Of a stretch of DNA of 64,000 bases, positions 9,214-17,810 are shown piece after piece. The notes under the pieces are model-generated. The model made no database searches, was not told where the DNA came from, and worked only from the letters and a program-made list of their open reading frames with translations. The stretch lies in assembly GCF_028369105.1 (NCBI RefSeq), contig NZ_JAQNDO010000001.1, forward strand, positions 186,001-250,000. The letters run 5' to 3'. The stretch comes from Polyangium mundeleinium. Lineage in GTDB: Bacteria; Myxococcota_A; Polyangia; Polyangiales; Polyangiaceae. Position 1 is the first letter of the stretch, and the number at the start of each line of letters is the position of its first letter. Made by a program: the position numbers and the translations under genes.

Positions 9214-10779
9214 ATGCGCACCAATTCTTCCGTGCTGTGCTGCGGGCTCGTCCCGCTTTTGTGGCTCTGCGCCGGATGCGGGGCCGACGGGTTCGAGCGC
9301 ACCGGAGTGGCGGTCGATTCGCTGGAATGGAAAGAGGGCGCCAAGCTCGTGGCGCCCGAGGGGACGAAAGAGGCGGAGTTTGGCGTGTCCGTCGCCATCG
9401 ACGGAGATATCGCGATCGTCGGGGCGCACTCCGACGATGGGATCGCCGAGAACGCCGGCGCCGCGCAGGTCTTCGTGCGAAAAGACAACGTCTGGCTCCC
9501 GCAGCAGAAGATCGTGGCCTCCGATGCAGAGGCGACGGATGGATTCGGCTACGCCGTTGCGGTTTCGGGCGATATCGCGATCATCGGCGCGCCGAACGAG
9601 GACGACCCGGCCGAAAACGCGGGCGCGGCGTACATCTTCGTGCGCGAAGGCGACGCATGGAAGGAGCAGCAGAAGCTCGTCTCGCCGAATCCGGAGTTCA
9701 TTGGTTCGTTCGGCACGTCGGTGGCGATTTCAGGCAACCTCGTGCTTGTCGGGGCCAGCCGCGAGGACGGGCTCGGCTTCGATTCCGGCGCGGCGTACGT
9801 CTTCGTTCGCGACGGGTCCGGAACCATGTGGGGCCTGCAAAAGAAGCTCTTGCCGGCGGACGGGGCGCCGAGCCATTTCGGCTCCGCGGTCGCGCTCTCG
9901 GCGAACGCCGCCGTCGTCGGGGCGCCGCGGGACAACGCCGGTATGCCGGTCTCGGTCGGCGCGGCGTACGTCTTCGACCGCGCAGAGGGCGCCTGGCCGC
10001 TCGAACAGATTCTCGTGGCGGACGACGCGGGCGAGCAAGATTATTTCGGAGCTTCCGTGGCGATCTCGGGAGACACGACGCTCGTGGGCGCGACGGGAGA
10101 CGACGACGTCGCCGAGGACGGCGGCGCGGCCTATGTCTTTTCGCGGGTGGACAACGTGTGGAGCGCGCAGCAGAAGCTCGTCCCCTCCGCGCCGGAGAAG
10201 TTCGGCAGGTTCGGAATGGCGACGTCGGTCGCGGGCGACGTGGCGCTCGTGGGGACCTATCTCAGCGGGCCCAACGTCACGGGCGCAGGGTCGGCCTACG
10301 TATTCGTGCGCGAGAGTGACGTGTGGGTCCCGGATCACCGGCTCCTCGCGTCGGACGGGGCCGACGGCGATTTCTTCGGCATCGCGGTCGCGCTCTCCGA
10401 AGGCACGGCGATCGTCGGCGCGCCGGGCGACGATAACGACAAGGGCGAGAATGCCGGCTCGGTGTATACGTTCGGGGCGCTGATCGCCTCGGGGGCGAAC
10501 GGCGCCGGTGGAATGGGCGGCGCCGGCGGATTCGACGGCGTCGGCGGCGCGGGCGGCGCGGGCGCACGTCCGAACCAGGCGACCATCGGCGACGACAGCG
10601 CGATGATGACGGGCGGATGCGGCGCGTGCACCGCCGCGGGCGGGAGCGAGGAGACGCGGGGGCTGATGGCGGCGATGATGGCGCTCGGGATGGCGTTCGT
10701 CGGCGGGCGCCGGCGCTCGCGCCTCAATGCAAGGGGTCGCCGAGGATCTTCTTCCGATCGAGCTGCTCGGCGAGGGTGA
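9214..10779 (+). CDS. FG-GAP repeat surface lipoprotein with MYXO-CTERM-like tail
   Basis: 521 residues. The ATG was chosen after a GGGGGAA Shine-Dalgarno sequence; five codons upstream is another in-frame ATG. Signal with lipobox-like LWLCAGC. The body is about seven repeats of roughly 55 residues carrying DGDIAIVGA, ENAGAAQVF and similar motifs, the FG-GAP/integrin-alpha-like beta-propeller blade. A Gly-rich linker (about 435-455) leads to GCGACTAAGG, a hydrophobic stretch and RRRSR, resembling a MYXO-CTERM sorting signal. The frame runs on 18 residues past the Arg cluster, overlapping the convergent PilZ gene by 56 bp. Probably a cell-surface protein; ligand unknown. Confidence 0.82.
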   Translation: MRTNSSVLCCGLVPLLWLCAGCGADGFERTGVAVDSLEWKEGAKLVAPEGTKEAEFGVSVAIDGDIAIVGAHSDDGIAENAGAAQVFVRKDNVWLPQQKIVASDAEATDGFGYAVAVSGDIAIIGAPNEDDPAENAGAAYIFVREGDAWKEQQKLVSPNPEFIGSFGTSVAISGNLVLVGASREDGLGFDSGAAYVFVRDGSGTMWGLQKKLLPADGAPSHFGSAVALSANAAVVGAPRDNAGMPVSVGAAYVFDRAEGAWPLEQILVADDAGEQDYFGASVAISGDTTLVGATGDDDVAEDGGAAYVFSRVDNVWSAQQKLVPSAPEKFGRFGMATSVAGDVALVGTYLSGPNVTGAGSAYVFVRESDVWVPDHRLLASDGADGDFFGIAVALSEGTAIVGAPGDDNDKGENAGSVYTFGALIASGANGAGGMGGAGGFDGVGGAGGAGARPNQATIGDDSAMMTGGCGACTAAGGSEETRGLMAAMMALGMAFVGGRRRSRLNARGRRGSSSDRAARRG

Positions 10780-11053
10780 GCCGGTCGGCGTCATTCATGG
10801 AGACGAACCGAATCGCCTGCAGCCGGTCTTTCATCCAGATCGGGCGGCCGCGCAGGCGAATCGGTCGGCCCGCGCCGACGTCCAGCTCGAACGCGGTGAT
10901 CATGCTGAGCTCCCGATCCACGAGGGTCCGCGGTGTTTCGAAGACGAGCCCGCTCACCGAGAGGTCGACGGCGCGGCACGCGTGGCGATGACCATCCACG
11001 ATGGCAACCAGGGGATAGTCGCAGAGCGCGCGAGGGCCGATCCGTCGTTCCAT
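10724..11053 (-). CDS. PilZ-domain c-di-GMP-binding protein
   Basis: 109 residues, single domain. It starts MERRIGPRALC, giving the RxxxR c-di-GMP motif at the very N-terminus, followed by the second PilZ motif DLSVSG and a beta-barrel pattern (GRPIRLRGRPIWM). A TTG 15 codons upstream is an alternative start. Stand-alone PilZ proteins are usually c-di-GMP-responsive adaptors for motility or exopolysaccharide. The 3' end overlaps the tail of the convergent FG-GAP gene by 56 bp. Confidence 0.85.
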   Translation of the reverse strand: MERRIGPRALCDYPLVAIVDGHRHACRAVDLSVSGLVFETPRTLVDRELSMITAFELDVGAGRPIRLRGRPIWMKDRLQAIRFVSMNDADRLTLAEQLDRKKILGDPLH

Positions 11054-11151
11054 GAAGGTCCGTCTGCCGCGATACGGGAAGAAGATCGACCGGGCCAACT
11101 TTTTGCCGTCGCCCGAGCGCGGGCTAGGATCGGCGTCGAGGAGGATCCGGA

Positions 11152-11328
11152 ATGCCCACGTGCCGCGAGTGCGAGAACGAGGTCGACGAGCTGAAGACCG
11201 TGAAGGTCGGGACCAAGAAGAAGAAGATGTGCGAGGACTGCGCCGACCGCGTCGCCCAGGAAGGCGCGATCGCCGAGGAGAGCGAGGCCGTCGTGCAAGG
11301 GATGATGGGCTTCAAGGGGCGACGCTAG
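11152..11328 (+). CDS. Small zinc-ribbon protein (58 aa)
   Basis: A short gene reading MPTCRECENEVDELKTVKVG, then a KKKKMCEDCADRV segment, ending in MMGFKGRR. Two CxxC pairs (Cys4/7, Cys27/30) separated by a Lys-rich turn fit a small zinc ribbon, and the rest is an acidic helix. Third codon positions are nearly all G or C, as in the neighbouring genes, which supports real coding. It is preceded by GAGGATCCGGA. Its TAG stop lies inside the left end (CTAG) of the palindromic element at 11325-11454. Function unknown; it may bind nucleic acid or a protein partner. Confidence 0.72.
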   Translation: MPTCRECENEVDELKTVKVGTKKKKMCEDCADRVAQEGAIAEESEAVVQGMMGFKGRR

Positions 11329-11454
11329 CAGCCTGTGGACTTATCTGCTGCGCGCCCCGAATCGTCGGTCGACATCGCTCGAAATCCTTCAGGATTCCTC
11401 GCTCCGTCGCCCTAGCTTCGGGGCGCTCGCGACGATAATTCCACAGGCTGCTAG
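11325..11454. repeat. MITE-like near-perfect 130-bp palindrome
   Basis: The two ends are a perfect 15-bp inverted repeat (CTAGCAGCCTGTGGA at 11325-11339 and its complement at 11440-11454). Pairing continues inward with mismatches: TTATC/GATAA, GCCCCGAA/TTCGGGGC, and a central AATCCT-TC-AGGATT centred at 11389/11390. The whole element could therefore fold into one long hairpin. It contains no ORF with support and sits exactly between two convergent genes. Size, terminal repeats and CTAG at both borders suggest a non-autonomous transposon (MITE). A bidirectional terminator is the alternative. Confidence 0.6.
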
Positions 11455-11467
11455 GGCGCGCCGCGCC

Positions 11468-12541
11468 TCATCGCATGATTTGATCGATCTCGTTCGAGGT
11501 CGCGTCCGCGAGCCCCTTCGCGAGCTTCTTCGGATCGAGCTCGACCGCGATCGCCACGGCGTCGGGCGCGTGCGTCGGCAGCGGCGCCGTCGCGGGGACG
11601 TCGAGGCCGAGCAGACGGCCAAACGAGCCCTGCGCGAGGTCCCGCCACGACGCCGCGAGCTCCTCGGAGGCCGCCTCGCCGGTGCGGGAGAAGTCGCCGG
11701 CGACGGCGATGGAGAGCAAGATGCCCTCGCGCGCGCTCGGCCTCGCCGCCGCGCCGATCGCGGTGGCCGCGGCGAGCAGGCCCCGCGCGCCCCGCGCGAG
11801 CTCGCCCTCGAACGGGCCGAGCGCGAACGCGCGGGCAGGCGCCGGGCCGAGGCGCTCGGCGAGCGCACGCAAGGACGGATCGGCGAAGGCGCGCGTGGCG
11901 CGGGAGAGGGCGCCGCGCGCGAAGAGGGAGGCGATCCGGCAAGGGCCCCGCTGGATCGAGCCCGCTTGCTGGAAGCAGACGACGTCGGGGCCGATCGCGG
12001 CGAAGGCGTGCGCCCCGCGCCCGATCTTGCCGGAGACGCGGACGAGGTCGGGGCGGTCGACGGCGCGCGTGGCGCCTCCGCTGAGGCGGTCGCGGAAGGC
12101 GCGCTCGACGGCGCGCGTGTCGCTCGTGTGGCGGAGGATCTCGACGGTCGCGTCGCCCTCGTTCGTCGCGTAGGACGCGACGACGGCCTCGGGCGTCCGG
12201 CGAAGATCGACGGCGGTGCCTTTCGCGAAGCGGTTGAAGCGCGCCTCGGAGATGACGGTGCCGACGAAGGGGACGAGCCACGGGATCGAGGTGATCTCGT
12301 GGGGATGCACGAGCACGACCCAGCGCAGGCCTGCGAGGGGCAAGAGGCCGTCGAGCGAGGGGACGGCGAGCGGCGGCTCGGGCGTGGCGGGCTTCGTGAC
12401 GGGCGCGGGCGCGCCGCAGCCGGCGAAGGCCGAGGCGAGCGCGGCGAGCGTGGCGGCGAGGAAGGCGCGCCGCCCCGGATCCGTGGCGTCAGCCGACGAC
12501 GAGGTGCGCGAACTTGCGGTTCTTCGATCCGACGCGGACAA
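11468..12541 (-). CDS. Predicted lipoprotein of unknown function
   Basis: 357 residues. The only start that includes the signal sequence is a TTG inside the 3' end of tyrS (53-bp overlap). The N-terminus has a twin-arginine-like GRRAFLAAT, a hydrophobic stretch and lipobox FAGC. The rest is Ala-rich alpha/beta sequence without a recognised domain ([20 protein letters not shown], then repeated acidic/Ala helices ending [11 protein letters not shown]). It resembles large uncharacterised envelope lipoproteins of myxobacteria in composition only. Overlap with tyrS suggests co-transcription. The MITE-like palindrome lies 13 bp past its stop. Confidence 0.65.
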   Translation of the reverse strand: MSASDRRTASSRTSSSADATDPGRRAFLAATLAALASAFAGCGAPAPVTKPATPEPPLAVPSLDGLLPLAGLRWVVLVHPHEITSIPWLVPFVGTVISEARFNRFAKGTAVDLRRTPEAVVASYATNEGDATVEILRHTSDTRAVERAFRDRLSGGATRAVDRPDLVRVSGKIGRGAHAFAAIGPDVVCFQQAGSIQRGPCRIASLFARGALSRATRAFADPSLRALAERLGPAPARAFALGPFEGELARGARGLLAAATAIGAAARPSAREGILLSIAVAGDFSRTGEAASEELAASWRDLAQGSFGRLLGLDVPATAPLPTHAPDAVAIAVELDPKKLAKGLADATSNEIDQIMR

Positions 12542-13718
12542 GATACCTCCGGCCCCGCTCGAGCTTCTGTTGCTCGTCGCGCACGACCTCGCCGTCGAGG
12601 TGGACGGCGCCGCTCTTCACGAGCCGAAGCCCCTCGTTCGTCGACTTCACGAGGCCCGCCAGCGACAAGGCCTTGGCGATCCAGAGCGACTCGGCCTCGG
12701 CGGCGACCTTGATCTCCTCGATGTCGTCGGGCACGCCGCCGGCGGCCACGCTGCGGCGCCGTTCGAGCGCGGCGTCGGCGGCCGCGGCGTCGTGGAAGCG
12801 CGTCACGACCTCCTTCGCGAAGAGCTCCTTCAACTCGACGATGTTGCGTTGCCCGGCGCGCACGTCCTCGCGCAGCTCGGCGATCTCCTGGTTCGATCGC
12901 GACGAGAGCAGCTCCATGTAGCGCCAGATCACCTGGTCATCGACGAGCATGAGCTTCTGCAACATCTCGAAGGGCGGCTCGCTCACGCCGACGTAGTTGT
13001 TCGCGCTCTTCGACATCTTCATGCCGACGACCTTGCCGCTCTCGACGCGCGCGTTCGTGCCTTCGAGGATCGGCGTGGTCATCACGATCTGCGCGCGCTT
13101 GCCGTAACGCGGCATGAGGTCGCGGCCGACGAGCAGGTTGAAGAGCTGGTCGGTGCCGCCGAGCTCGACGTCGTTCTCCAGCACGACCGAGTCGTAGGCC
13201 TGGAGCAGCGGGTAGAGGAACTCGTGGATGTGGATCGGCACGTTGCCGTCGAAGCGCTTCGAGAAGTCGTCGCGCTCGAGCATGCGCGCGACGGTGTACT
13301 TCGCGCCGAGCTCGACGATCTCGAAGGGCGAGAGCTTGCCGAGCCACTCGGAGTTGTAGCGGACCTCGGTCTTGTCCTTGTCGAGGATCTTGAACGCCTG
13401 CGCCTGGTAGGTCTCGGCGGCGGCGCGGACCTCTTCGCGCGTCAGACGCGGGCGGGACTCGCTCTTGCCCGTGGGGTCACCGACCATCGCCGTGAAGTCG
13501 CCGACGAGGAAGATGACCTGGTGCCCGAGCTCCTGGAACTGCCGCATCTTCTGCATGAGCACGGTGTGCCCGAGGTGCAGGTCTGGACGCGTGGGGTCGA
13601 AGCCGGCCTTGATGCGCAGCGGCCGGCCCTCCTTCAGGCGCTCTTCGAGTTCGGCGCGGACGTGGAAGTCCACGACGCCCCGGCACAACTCCTCCAGTTG
13701 ACGCTCGGCGGAAAGCAT
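12489..13718 (-). CDS. tyrS: Tyrosyl-tRNA synthetase
   Basis: 409 residues, a class I synthetase charging tRNA-Tyr. HIGH-type motif PDLHLGH at residues 45-51 (HLGH 48-51) and MKMSKSANN with KMSKS at 234-238. The tyrosine-pocket region has [14 protein letters not shown] and [14 protein letters not shown]-terminal S4 RNA-binding domain (about 345-409; [20 protein letters not shown]) completes it. The start MLSAERQ was chosen over a GTG 14 codons upstream because homologues begin there. Confidence 0.95.
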   Translation of the reverse strand: MLSAERQLEELCRGVVDFHVRAELEERLKEGRPLRIKAGFDPTRPDLHLGHTVLMQKMRQFQELGHQVIFLVGDFTAMVGDPTGKSESRPRLTREEVRAAAETYQAQAFKILDKDKTEVRYNSEWLGKLSPFEIVELGAKYTVARMLERDDFSKRFDGNVPIHIHEFLYPLLQAYDSVVLENDVELGGTDQLFNLLVGRDLMPRYGKRAQIVMTTPILEGTNARVESGKVVGMKMSKSANNYVGVSEPPFEMLQKLMLVDDQVIWRYMELLSSRSNQEIAELREDVRAGQRNIVELKELFAKEVVTRFHDAAAADAALERRRSVAAGGVPDDIEEIKVAAEAESLWIAKALSLAGLVKSTNEGLRLVKSGAVHLDGEVVRDEQQKLERGRRYLVRVGSKNRKFAHLVVG

Positions 13719-13806
13719 GGGGCGAACTTTGCCGGACGGCGCGCCGGGCGCAAGCGTCACGCGGCCGGAGAGGCGCGCAGAGAGGCGCTTCGCCTGGCCG
13801 GGGCGA

Positions 13807-14154
13807 TCATTCGTCCTCGTCGTCCTCGTCGTCCTCGTCGTCCTCGTCGTCCTTGCCGCCGGTGATCGCGAAGGCGCGGCTCTGGTTGACCAGCTCCTTC
13901 AGCTCCTTGCCGACCTTGAAGAAGGGCAGGCGCTTGGCGGGCACCGGGACGGGCTGACCCGTGCGCGGGTTTCGGCCGCTGTAGGGCTTGTACGGGCGGA
14001 CCGTGAAGCTTCCAAAGCCGCGGATCTCGATGCCTTCGCCGCGTTGGAGCGCCTCGGTCATCGCATCGAAGATGCAGTTGACCACAAGCTCGGCGCGCGC
14101 CTTGGTGAGCTCGCCACGGCCCGCGATCGCGTCGATGAGCTCGCTCTTTGTCAT
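13807..14154 (-). CDS. IHF/HU-family DNA-bending protein with acidic repeat tail
   Basis: 115 residues. Residues 1-95 form the HU/IHF fold: [19 protein letters not shown], then [15 protein letters not shown], the DNA-intercalating arm [16 protein letters not shown] and FFKVGKELK. This most resembles IHF beta. The last ~16 residues are Asp/Glu only, encoded by a 9-bp tandem repeat, unlike ordinary IHF/HU proteins. Such tails on DNA-binding proteins typically weaken or tune DNA affinity; that is inference here. Start ATG at 14154, with a GC-rich leader up to the next gene at 14283. Confidence 0.9.
   Translation of the reverse strand: MTKSELIDAIAGRGELTKARAELVVNCIFDAMTEALQRGEGIEIRGFGSFTVRPYKPYSGRNPRTGQPVPVPAKRLPFFKVGKELKELVNQSRAFAITGGKDDEDDEDDEDDEDE
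13811..13852. repeat. 9-bp microsatellite in the IHF-like gene
   Basis: Four exact copies plus six bases of TCGTCCTCG on the + strand encode the Asp/Asp/Glu tail. The unit is a multiple of three, so gain or loss of copies would lengthen or shorten the tail without shifting frame. Confidence 0.85.
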
Positions 14155-14282
14155 GGACACCCCTCGGCGGCCGTCACGCCGCCCCCCGTCCCTACGTCCC
14201 TCCCGACCTGTGTGACGCCTGGACGGATACGACTTACGATTCCAGGAACTTAGGACACCCCTCGCACCCTGGACGCTCAGCG

Positions 14283-16403
14283 TCAACGACTTTCGTTCTC
14301 GAAGAAATCCAAGCGGTCCAGCGCGACATGCGAATGCGCGGGCTGCGGGCCGAGGCGCAGCGTGAGCGCGACGGATCGCGCCGCGCGCGGGATCGAGAAG
14401 GCCGGGAGCGTGACGCAGGGCGGATGCGGGGCCGCGGCGGGGTCGAGCGCGTGGGTGTGCAACGTGTCTCCGTCGACGACGAGCGAGACGGTGACGGAGG
14501 CGGGGCCGAGGACGGCGAGGCGCGGCGCGACGCGGCGGCCGGCGAGGAAGGGCGCGGGGAGGGCGAGGGAGACAGCGCCGCTTTTTGTGGGATCGGCGGG
14601 CGTGACGGAGAGCCAGCGGCGCTCCGAGGCGCAGGCGTCCGTGGCCCAGGCGGGCAAGGCCCAGGCGTCTTGTTGTGCGAGCGCGGGCCAGAGGTTTTCG
14701 CCTTCGAGGGCGATCGGCGCTTGGAGATCAAACGAGTACGGGACGAGGTGCGGCGTGGAGGGGGGCGCCTCGCCGTCGGGCGGGATCGGGAAGAGGTAGC
14801 GGTACGCAGGAGGACGGCCGTGCGCCTCCCAGGCGAAGCGATCGAAGGCGTCGCCGCGATGACGGGCGATGGTTCGTTCGTTCGAGGTCCAAGGGTCGTA
14901 GGCGAGGTTGAAGCCGTGGTCGGTGTCGACGAACACGAGCGCACGTGCGGGGAGGCTCGCGAGGCGGGCCGGCTCGAACATCGGGAGGCCGGCTTCACGA
15001 TCGCGCAGCAAGGCGTGATCGAAGCCGGCGCGGAAGGCGAAGCCGAGCGGGACGAGCGCGACGAGCGCCGCGACGCGGCGTGACGCGCGGCCGAAATCTT
15101 TTCCGCGCGCGGCGAGGTGCGCGACGGCGAGCGCGGCGAGGATGTGTTCGAGCGGGAGGACGTCGGCATAGAAGCGCGCGCCGCCGCCGGGGTAGTTGCC
15201 GTCGAAGTAGAAGGGGACGTACGCGGCGATCTGGAGGGCGACGGCGATCGGGAGCAGGCGCGCGCGCGGGAGGCGCGCGGCGAGGATCGCGCCGAAAAGG
15301 ACGAGGAGCGTGAAGGGCTCGGCGTTGCCGGCGTCGACGAGGTGCTGCTTGAGGCGGCGAAGCGTGGTCGCGGCAGCGGCGTAAGCACCGTAGCCGTGCG
15401 GGAGGTTGTGCTGAACGAAGTCGCCGTGCTCGCCGAGGCAACCGATCGAGGCGCCGAAGCCGTACCGAAAGCAACCAGGCGGGCCGTCCGAGAGCGCGTA
15501 ATAGAGGCGCTGCGACGAGGTGAAGAGCTCCCCGGTGGCCGCGTGTTGATGGGCGAGGAGCAAGCCGAGGCCAGGGAGCGCGCCGAGGGCGAGGAGCGCG
15601 AGGGCGGTGAGGCGCGAGCTGCGGGACGCGCGTGCCGTGGCGCTGCGCGTCGTGACGACGAGGAAGGTGAGCGCGAGGAGGAGGGCGAGCGCGGAGGGAG
15701 GGCGCGTCGCGGCAAGCCAGCCTGCAAAAAAGCCTGCGCCGAGCGCGGGGAGAAGGGCGCGCTCTCCGGCTTCGAGCGCACGCACGGCCGAGAGCGCGAG
15801 GGCGAGCGCGCTCGTGACGCAGAGCGCGGCGAGGCCGTGCGACATGGTGTCGGCCGTGTGGTAGCGGAGCGCGGCGCAGAGGACGGAGAAGAGGGTCGCG
15901 AGGCGCGGGATCGCGACGCGATCGGCGGCGGGTGTGCCTTCGGGGAGGGCACGCGCGGCGAGGGCGTAGGTCGCGATCGTGAGGGTCGCGGCGAGGAGCG
16001 GGCCGACCGCGAGGGGCGCGTGGGCGAGGAAGCCGAGCGCGAGGAGCGCGGGATACCCGGGCGGAAAGAGGACGGCCGCGGTGGGCCCGTCGGGGCCATC
16101 CGTGCGCACGAGGAAGCGGCCGAGCGTGGAGGCGACGGGCTCGTCGAGCGGGAAGGCGAGGTGGCCCGCCGCGAGGGCGCGCGCTTCGAGGAAGTAACTC
16201 GTGGCGTCGATGATGCGAGGTCCGCCGCGGAGGTAGAGCGCGACGTACGCGGCGGAGAGGGCAACGGCCGTGAGGGCGGCGAGGGCGAGGAAGAGGCGGG
16301 ATTTGGTTGCAGGTCGAACGATGCGCGGGGCGAACGCGAGGGCGATCAGCGCGGCGAGGAGGGCGGCGATCTGCGCGGGGTCACGGGGGAGGCCGAAGCG
16401 CAC
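14283..16403 (-). CDS. Polytopic membrane protein, GT-C (PMT/ArnT-like) fold
   Basis: 706 residues with about 10-11 membrane helices in residues 5-420, then a periplasmic-looking C-terminal domain (about 430-706) of beta character ending VALDRLDFFENESR. A GT-C-like first loop is present (IDATSYFLEARALAAGHLAF, LFPPGYPALLALGF), matching lipid-linked-sugar glycosyltransferases such as dolichyl-phosphate mannosyltransferase or ArnT in topology. The catalytic Asp cannot be assigned with certainty. GTG start without a clear Shine-Dalgarno sequence. The 43-bp repeat array lies directly upstream. A second protein of similar architecture is at 17810-20011. Confidence 0.7.
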   Translation of the reverse strand: MRFGLPRDPAQIAALLAALIALAFAPRIVRPATKSRLFLALAALTAVALSAAYVALYLRGGPRIIDATSYFLEARALAAGHLAFPLDEPVASTLGRFLVRTDGPDGPTAAVLFPPGYPALLALGFLAHAPLAVGPLLAATLTIATYALAARALPEGTPAADRVAIPRLATLFSVLCAALRYHTADTMSHGLAALCVTSALALALSAVRALEAGERALLPALGAGFFAGWLAATRPPSALALLLALTFLVVTTRSATARASRSSRLTALALLALGALPGLGLLLAHQHAATGELFTSSQRLYYALSDGPPGCFRYGFGASIGCLGEHGDFVQHNLPHGYGAYAAAATTLRRLKQHLVDAGNAEPFTLLVLFGAILAARLPRARLLPIAVALQIAAYVPFYFDGNYPGGGARFYADVLPLEHILAALAVAHLAARGKDFGRASRRVAALVALVPLGFAFRAGFDHALLRDREAGLPMFEPARLASLPARALVFVDTDHGFNLAYDPWTSNERTIARHRGDAFDRFAWEAHGRPPAYRYLFPIPPDGEAPPSTPHLVPYSFDLQAPIALEGENLWPALAQQDAWALPAWATDACASERRWLSVTPADPTKSGAVSLALPAPFLAGRRVAPRLAVLGPASVTVSLVVDGDTLHTHALDPAAAPHPPCVTLPAFSIPRAARSVALTLRLGPQPAHSHVALDRLDFFENESR

Positions 16404-16476
16404 GGGGGGATGTCTCGGAACCAGAAGGGGAGCGAGGGGTTCGTGGAGCGAGTTTTCTCACATCCACGGGCGCGAA

Positions 16477-16820
16477 GAGGGGTCCGGGCGGGGCGGGCAG
16501 GGTCTGGCGATACGCCAAAAGCATGTCCGGGCGGGGTGGGTAGGGCCTGGCGATACGCCAAAGGCATGTGCGCGTGTCCCGGGTGCGGAGTGGCGCTGCG
16601 CCAAAGGCATGTGCGCGTGCGCCGGGTGCGGAGTGGCGCTGCGCCAAAGGCATGTGCGCGTGCGCCGGGTACGGAGTGGCGCTGCGCCAAAGGCATGTCG
16701 GCGTGTTCCGGGTGCGGAATGGCGCTGCGCCAAAGGCATGTCGGCGTGCTCCGGGTACGGAGTGGCGCTGCGCCAGAGGCATGTTCGCGTGTCCCGGGTG
16801 CGGAGTGGCGCTGCGCCAAA
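16477..16820. repeat. Eight 43-bp tandem repeats with central dyads
   Basis: Eight units, exactly 43 bp apart, each carry the dyad TGGCGnnnCGCCA, at 16505, 16548, 16591, 16634, 16677, 16720, 16763 and 16806. The spacer is CTG in six units and ATA in the first two. The dyad is followed by AAAGGCATGT in most units. The first two units differ most, the inner six are near-identical. All of the unit repeats, so there are no spacers as in CRISPR. The array fills most of the 510-bp gap between 16403 and 16914; the rest of that gap (16404-16476 and 16821-16913) shows nothing recognisable. Because 43 is not a multiple of 3, the open frames through it are not credible genes. Confidence 0.92.
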
Positions 16821-16913
16821 GCCGTCTTCGGGCGCGCCGACCGATTCATCACCCGTCGCGACGCCCATTCGCCTGGCTCCGTTCGATGCGCAGAAGGGGA
16901 GCTGTACGCGGAA

Positions 16914-17810
16914 TCAGGTCGCCCCCGCCACACACCGAAACCCATACCAAGGGTGCCGCTCGCTCGCGACGGGATGGTTGTCCGCCGGCGACTGGTTGCC
17001 CATGAGCCCGTGATCGTGCCAGGTCCCTCCCGTCACGCGGAACATCTTTTCCCGCGGACACGGGAGCTCGCCTTCCATCGAAATGCACGTGATCGGCTTC
17101 GGGTCGAACACGAACTCCGCCACGTTCCCCGCCGTATCGTAAAGCCCGAAGGGACTCCGATCCCCCGTGTAACTCGCGACCGGGCACGTGCCGAGATCCA
17201 CGGCGACCGGCGGCGCGCTGCTCGTGATCGGGGAGACCACGCCGCCCTGCGTCCCGCCCATCGCGCCGCGTTGCCAGCAATGCTCGATCTTCTCCGGCTC
17301 GTCGCGGCCCCACGGATAGGTGCGGTGCCGCTCGCCGAGCCGCTCCGATTCGCTCATGCGCGCGTCGCCGAGCGCGGCCCAGTACGCCTCGTAAATCGTC
17401 GGCAGGCGGCGGCCGCCGTTCCACTTGCAGTAGGCCTCCGCTTCGGACGGGCTCACGCAATTGATCGGGTGATCGCCGCGGCCAGGCTTGCCCCAGTTGC
17501 ACATCGGCTCGTGGAACTTCTCGACGCGGCCTTCGCCGGCAGGCACGAGACACGCCTTCGCGCCGACACACGCGGCATACCCGGAGACCGTTACCTCCGT
17601 CGCTTCGATCTGGAAGGGTTGCACCGTGACGACGGTGCGGTTCGTGGCCATCGATTCGCGGAACGAGAAGGTCGCGCCTGGGATCGAGACCAGGCGCGCG
17701 CCCCGCGGCGAGACCGCCAAGCGCCTCGCGTTCTCCGCATCCGTCCGGCCGCAGCCAGTCAGGGCGACGGCGAGCAAGAGGCCGAGCGGGATGCTCGTCA
17801 GGGATTGCAT
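16914..17810 (-). CDS. SUMF1/formylglycine-generating-enzyme-like lipoprotein
   Basis: 298 residues. Signal with lipobox ALTGC (Cys20). The body has the SUMF1 (FGE-sulfatase) fold: IEATEVTVSGYAACVGAK, then CVSPSEAEAYCKWNGGRRLP, TYPWGRDEP, YDTAGNVAEFVFDP and WYGFRCV. These are the hallmark segments of C-type-lectin-like FGE relatives. The active-site Cys pair of true FGE is not evident, so a binding or structural role is more likely than formylglycine formation. The start overlaps the stop of the upstream membrane glycosyltransferase-like gene by one base (TGATG), so they are coupled. Confidence 0.85.
   Translation of the reverse strand: MQSLTSIPLGLLLAVALTGCGRTDAENARRLAVSPRGARLVSIPGATFSFRESMATNRTVVTVQPFQIEATEVTVSGYAACVGAKACLVPAGEGRVEKFHEPMCNWGKPGRGDHPINCVSPSEAEAYCKWNGGRRLPTIYEAYWAALGDARMSESERLGERHRTYPWGRDEPEKIEHCWQRGAMGGTQGGVVSPITSSAPPVAVDLGTCPVASYTGDRSPFGLYDTAGNVAEFVFDPKPITCISMEGELPCPREKMFRVTGGTWHDHGLMGNQSPADNHPVASERHPWYGFRCVAGAT

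Noticed and set aside
11329-11454. Ordinary rho-independent terminator between the zinc-ribbon gene and the lipoprotein gene
   Set aside because: Too long (130 bp), no T-run, and perfect terminal repeats fit a mobile element better; a terminator effect is still possible.
16477-16820. CRISPR array
   Set aside because: The entire 43-bp unit repeats; there are no unique spacers and no cas genes in the window.
16346-17013. Repeat-containing proteins read through the 43-bp array in several frames on both strands
   Set aside because: Because 43 is not a multiple of 3, every frame reads the same repeats; openness is explained by lack of stop codons in GC-rich DNA.
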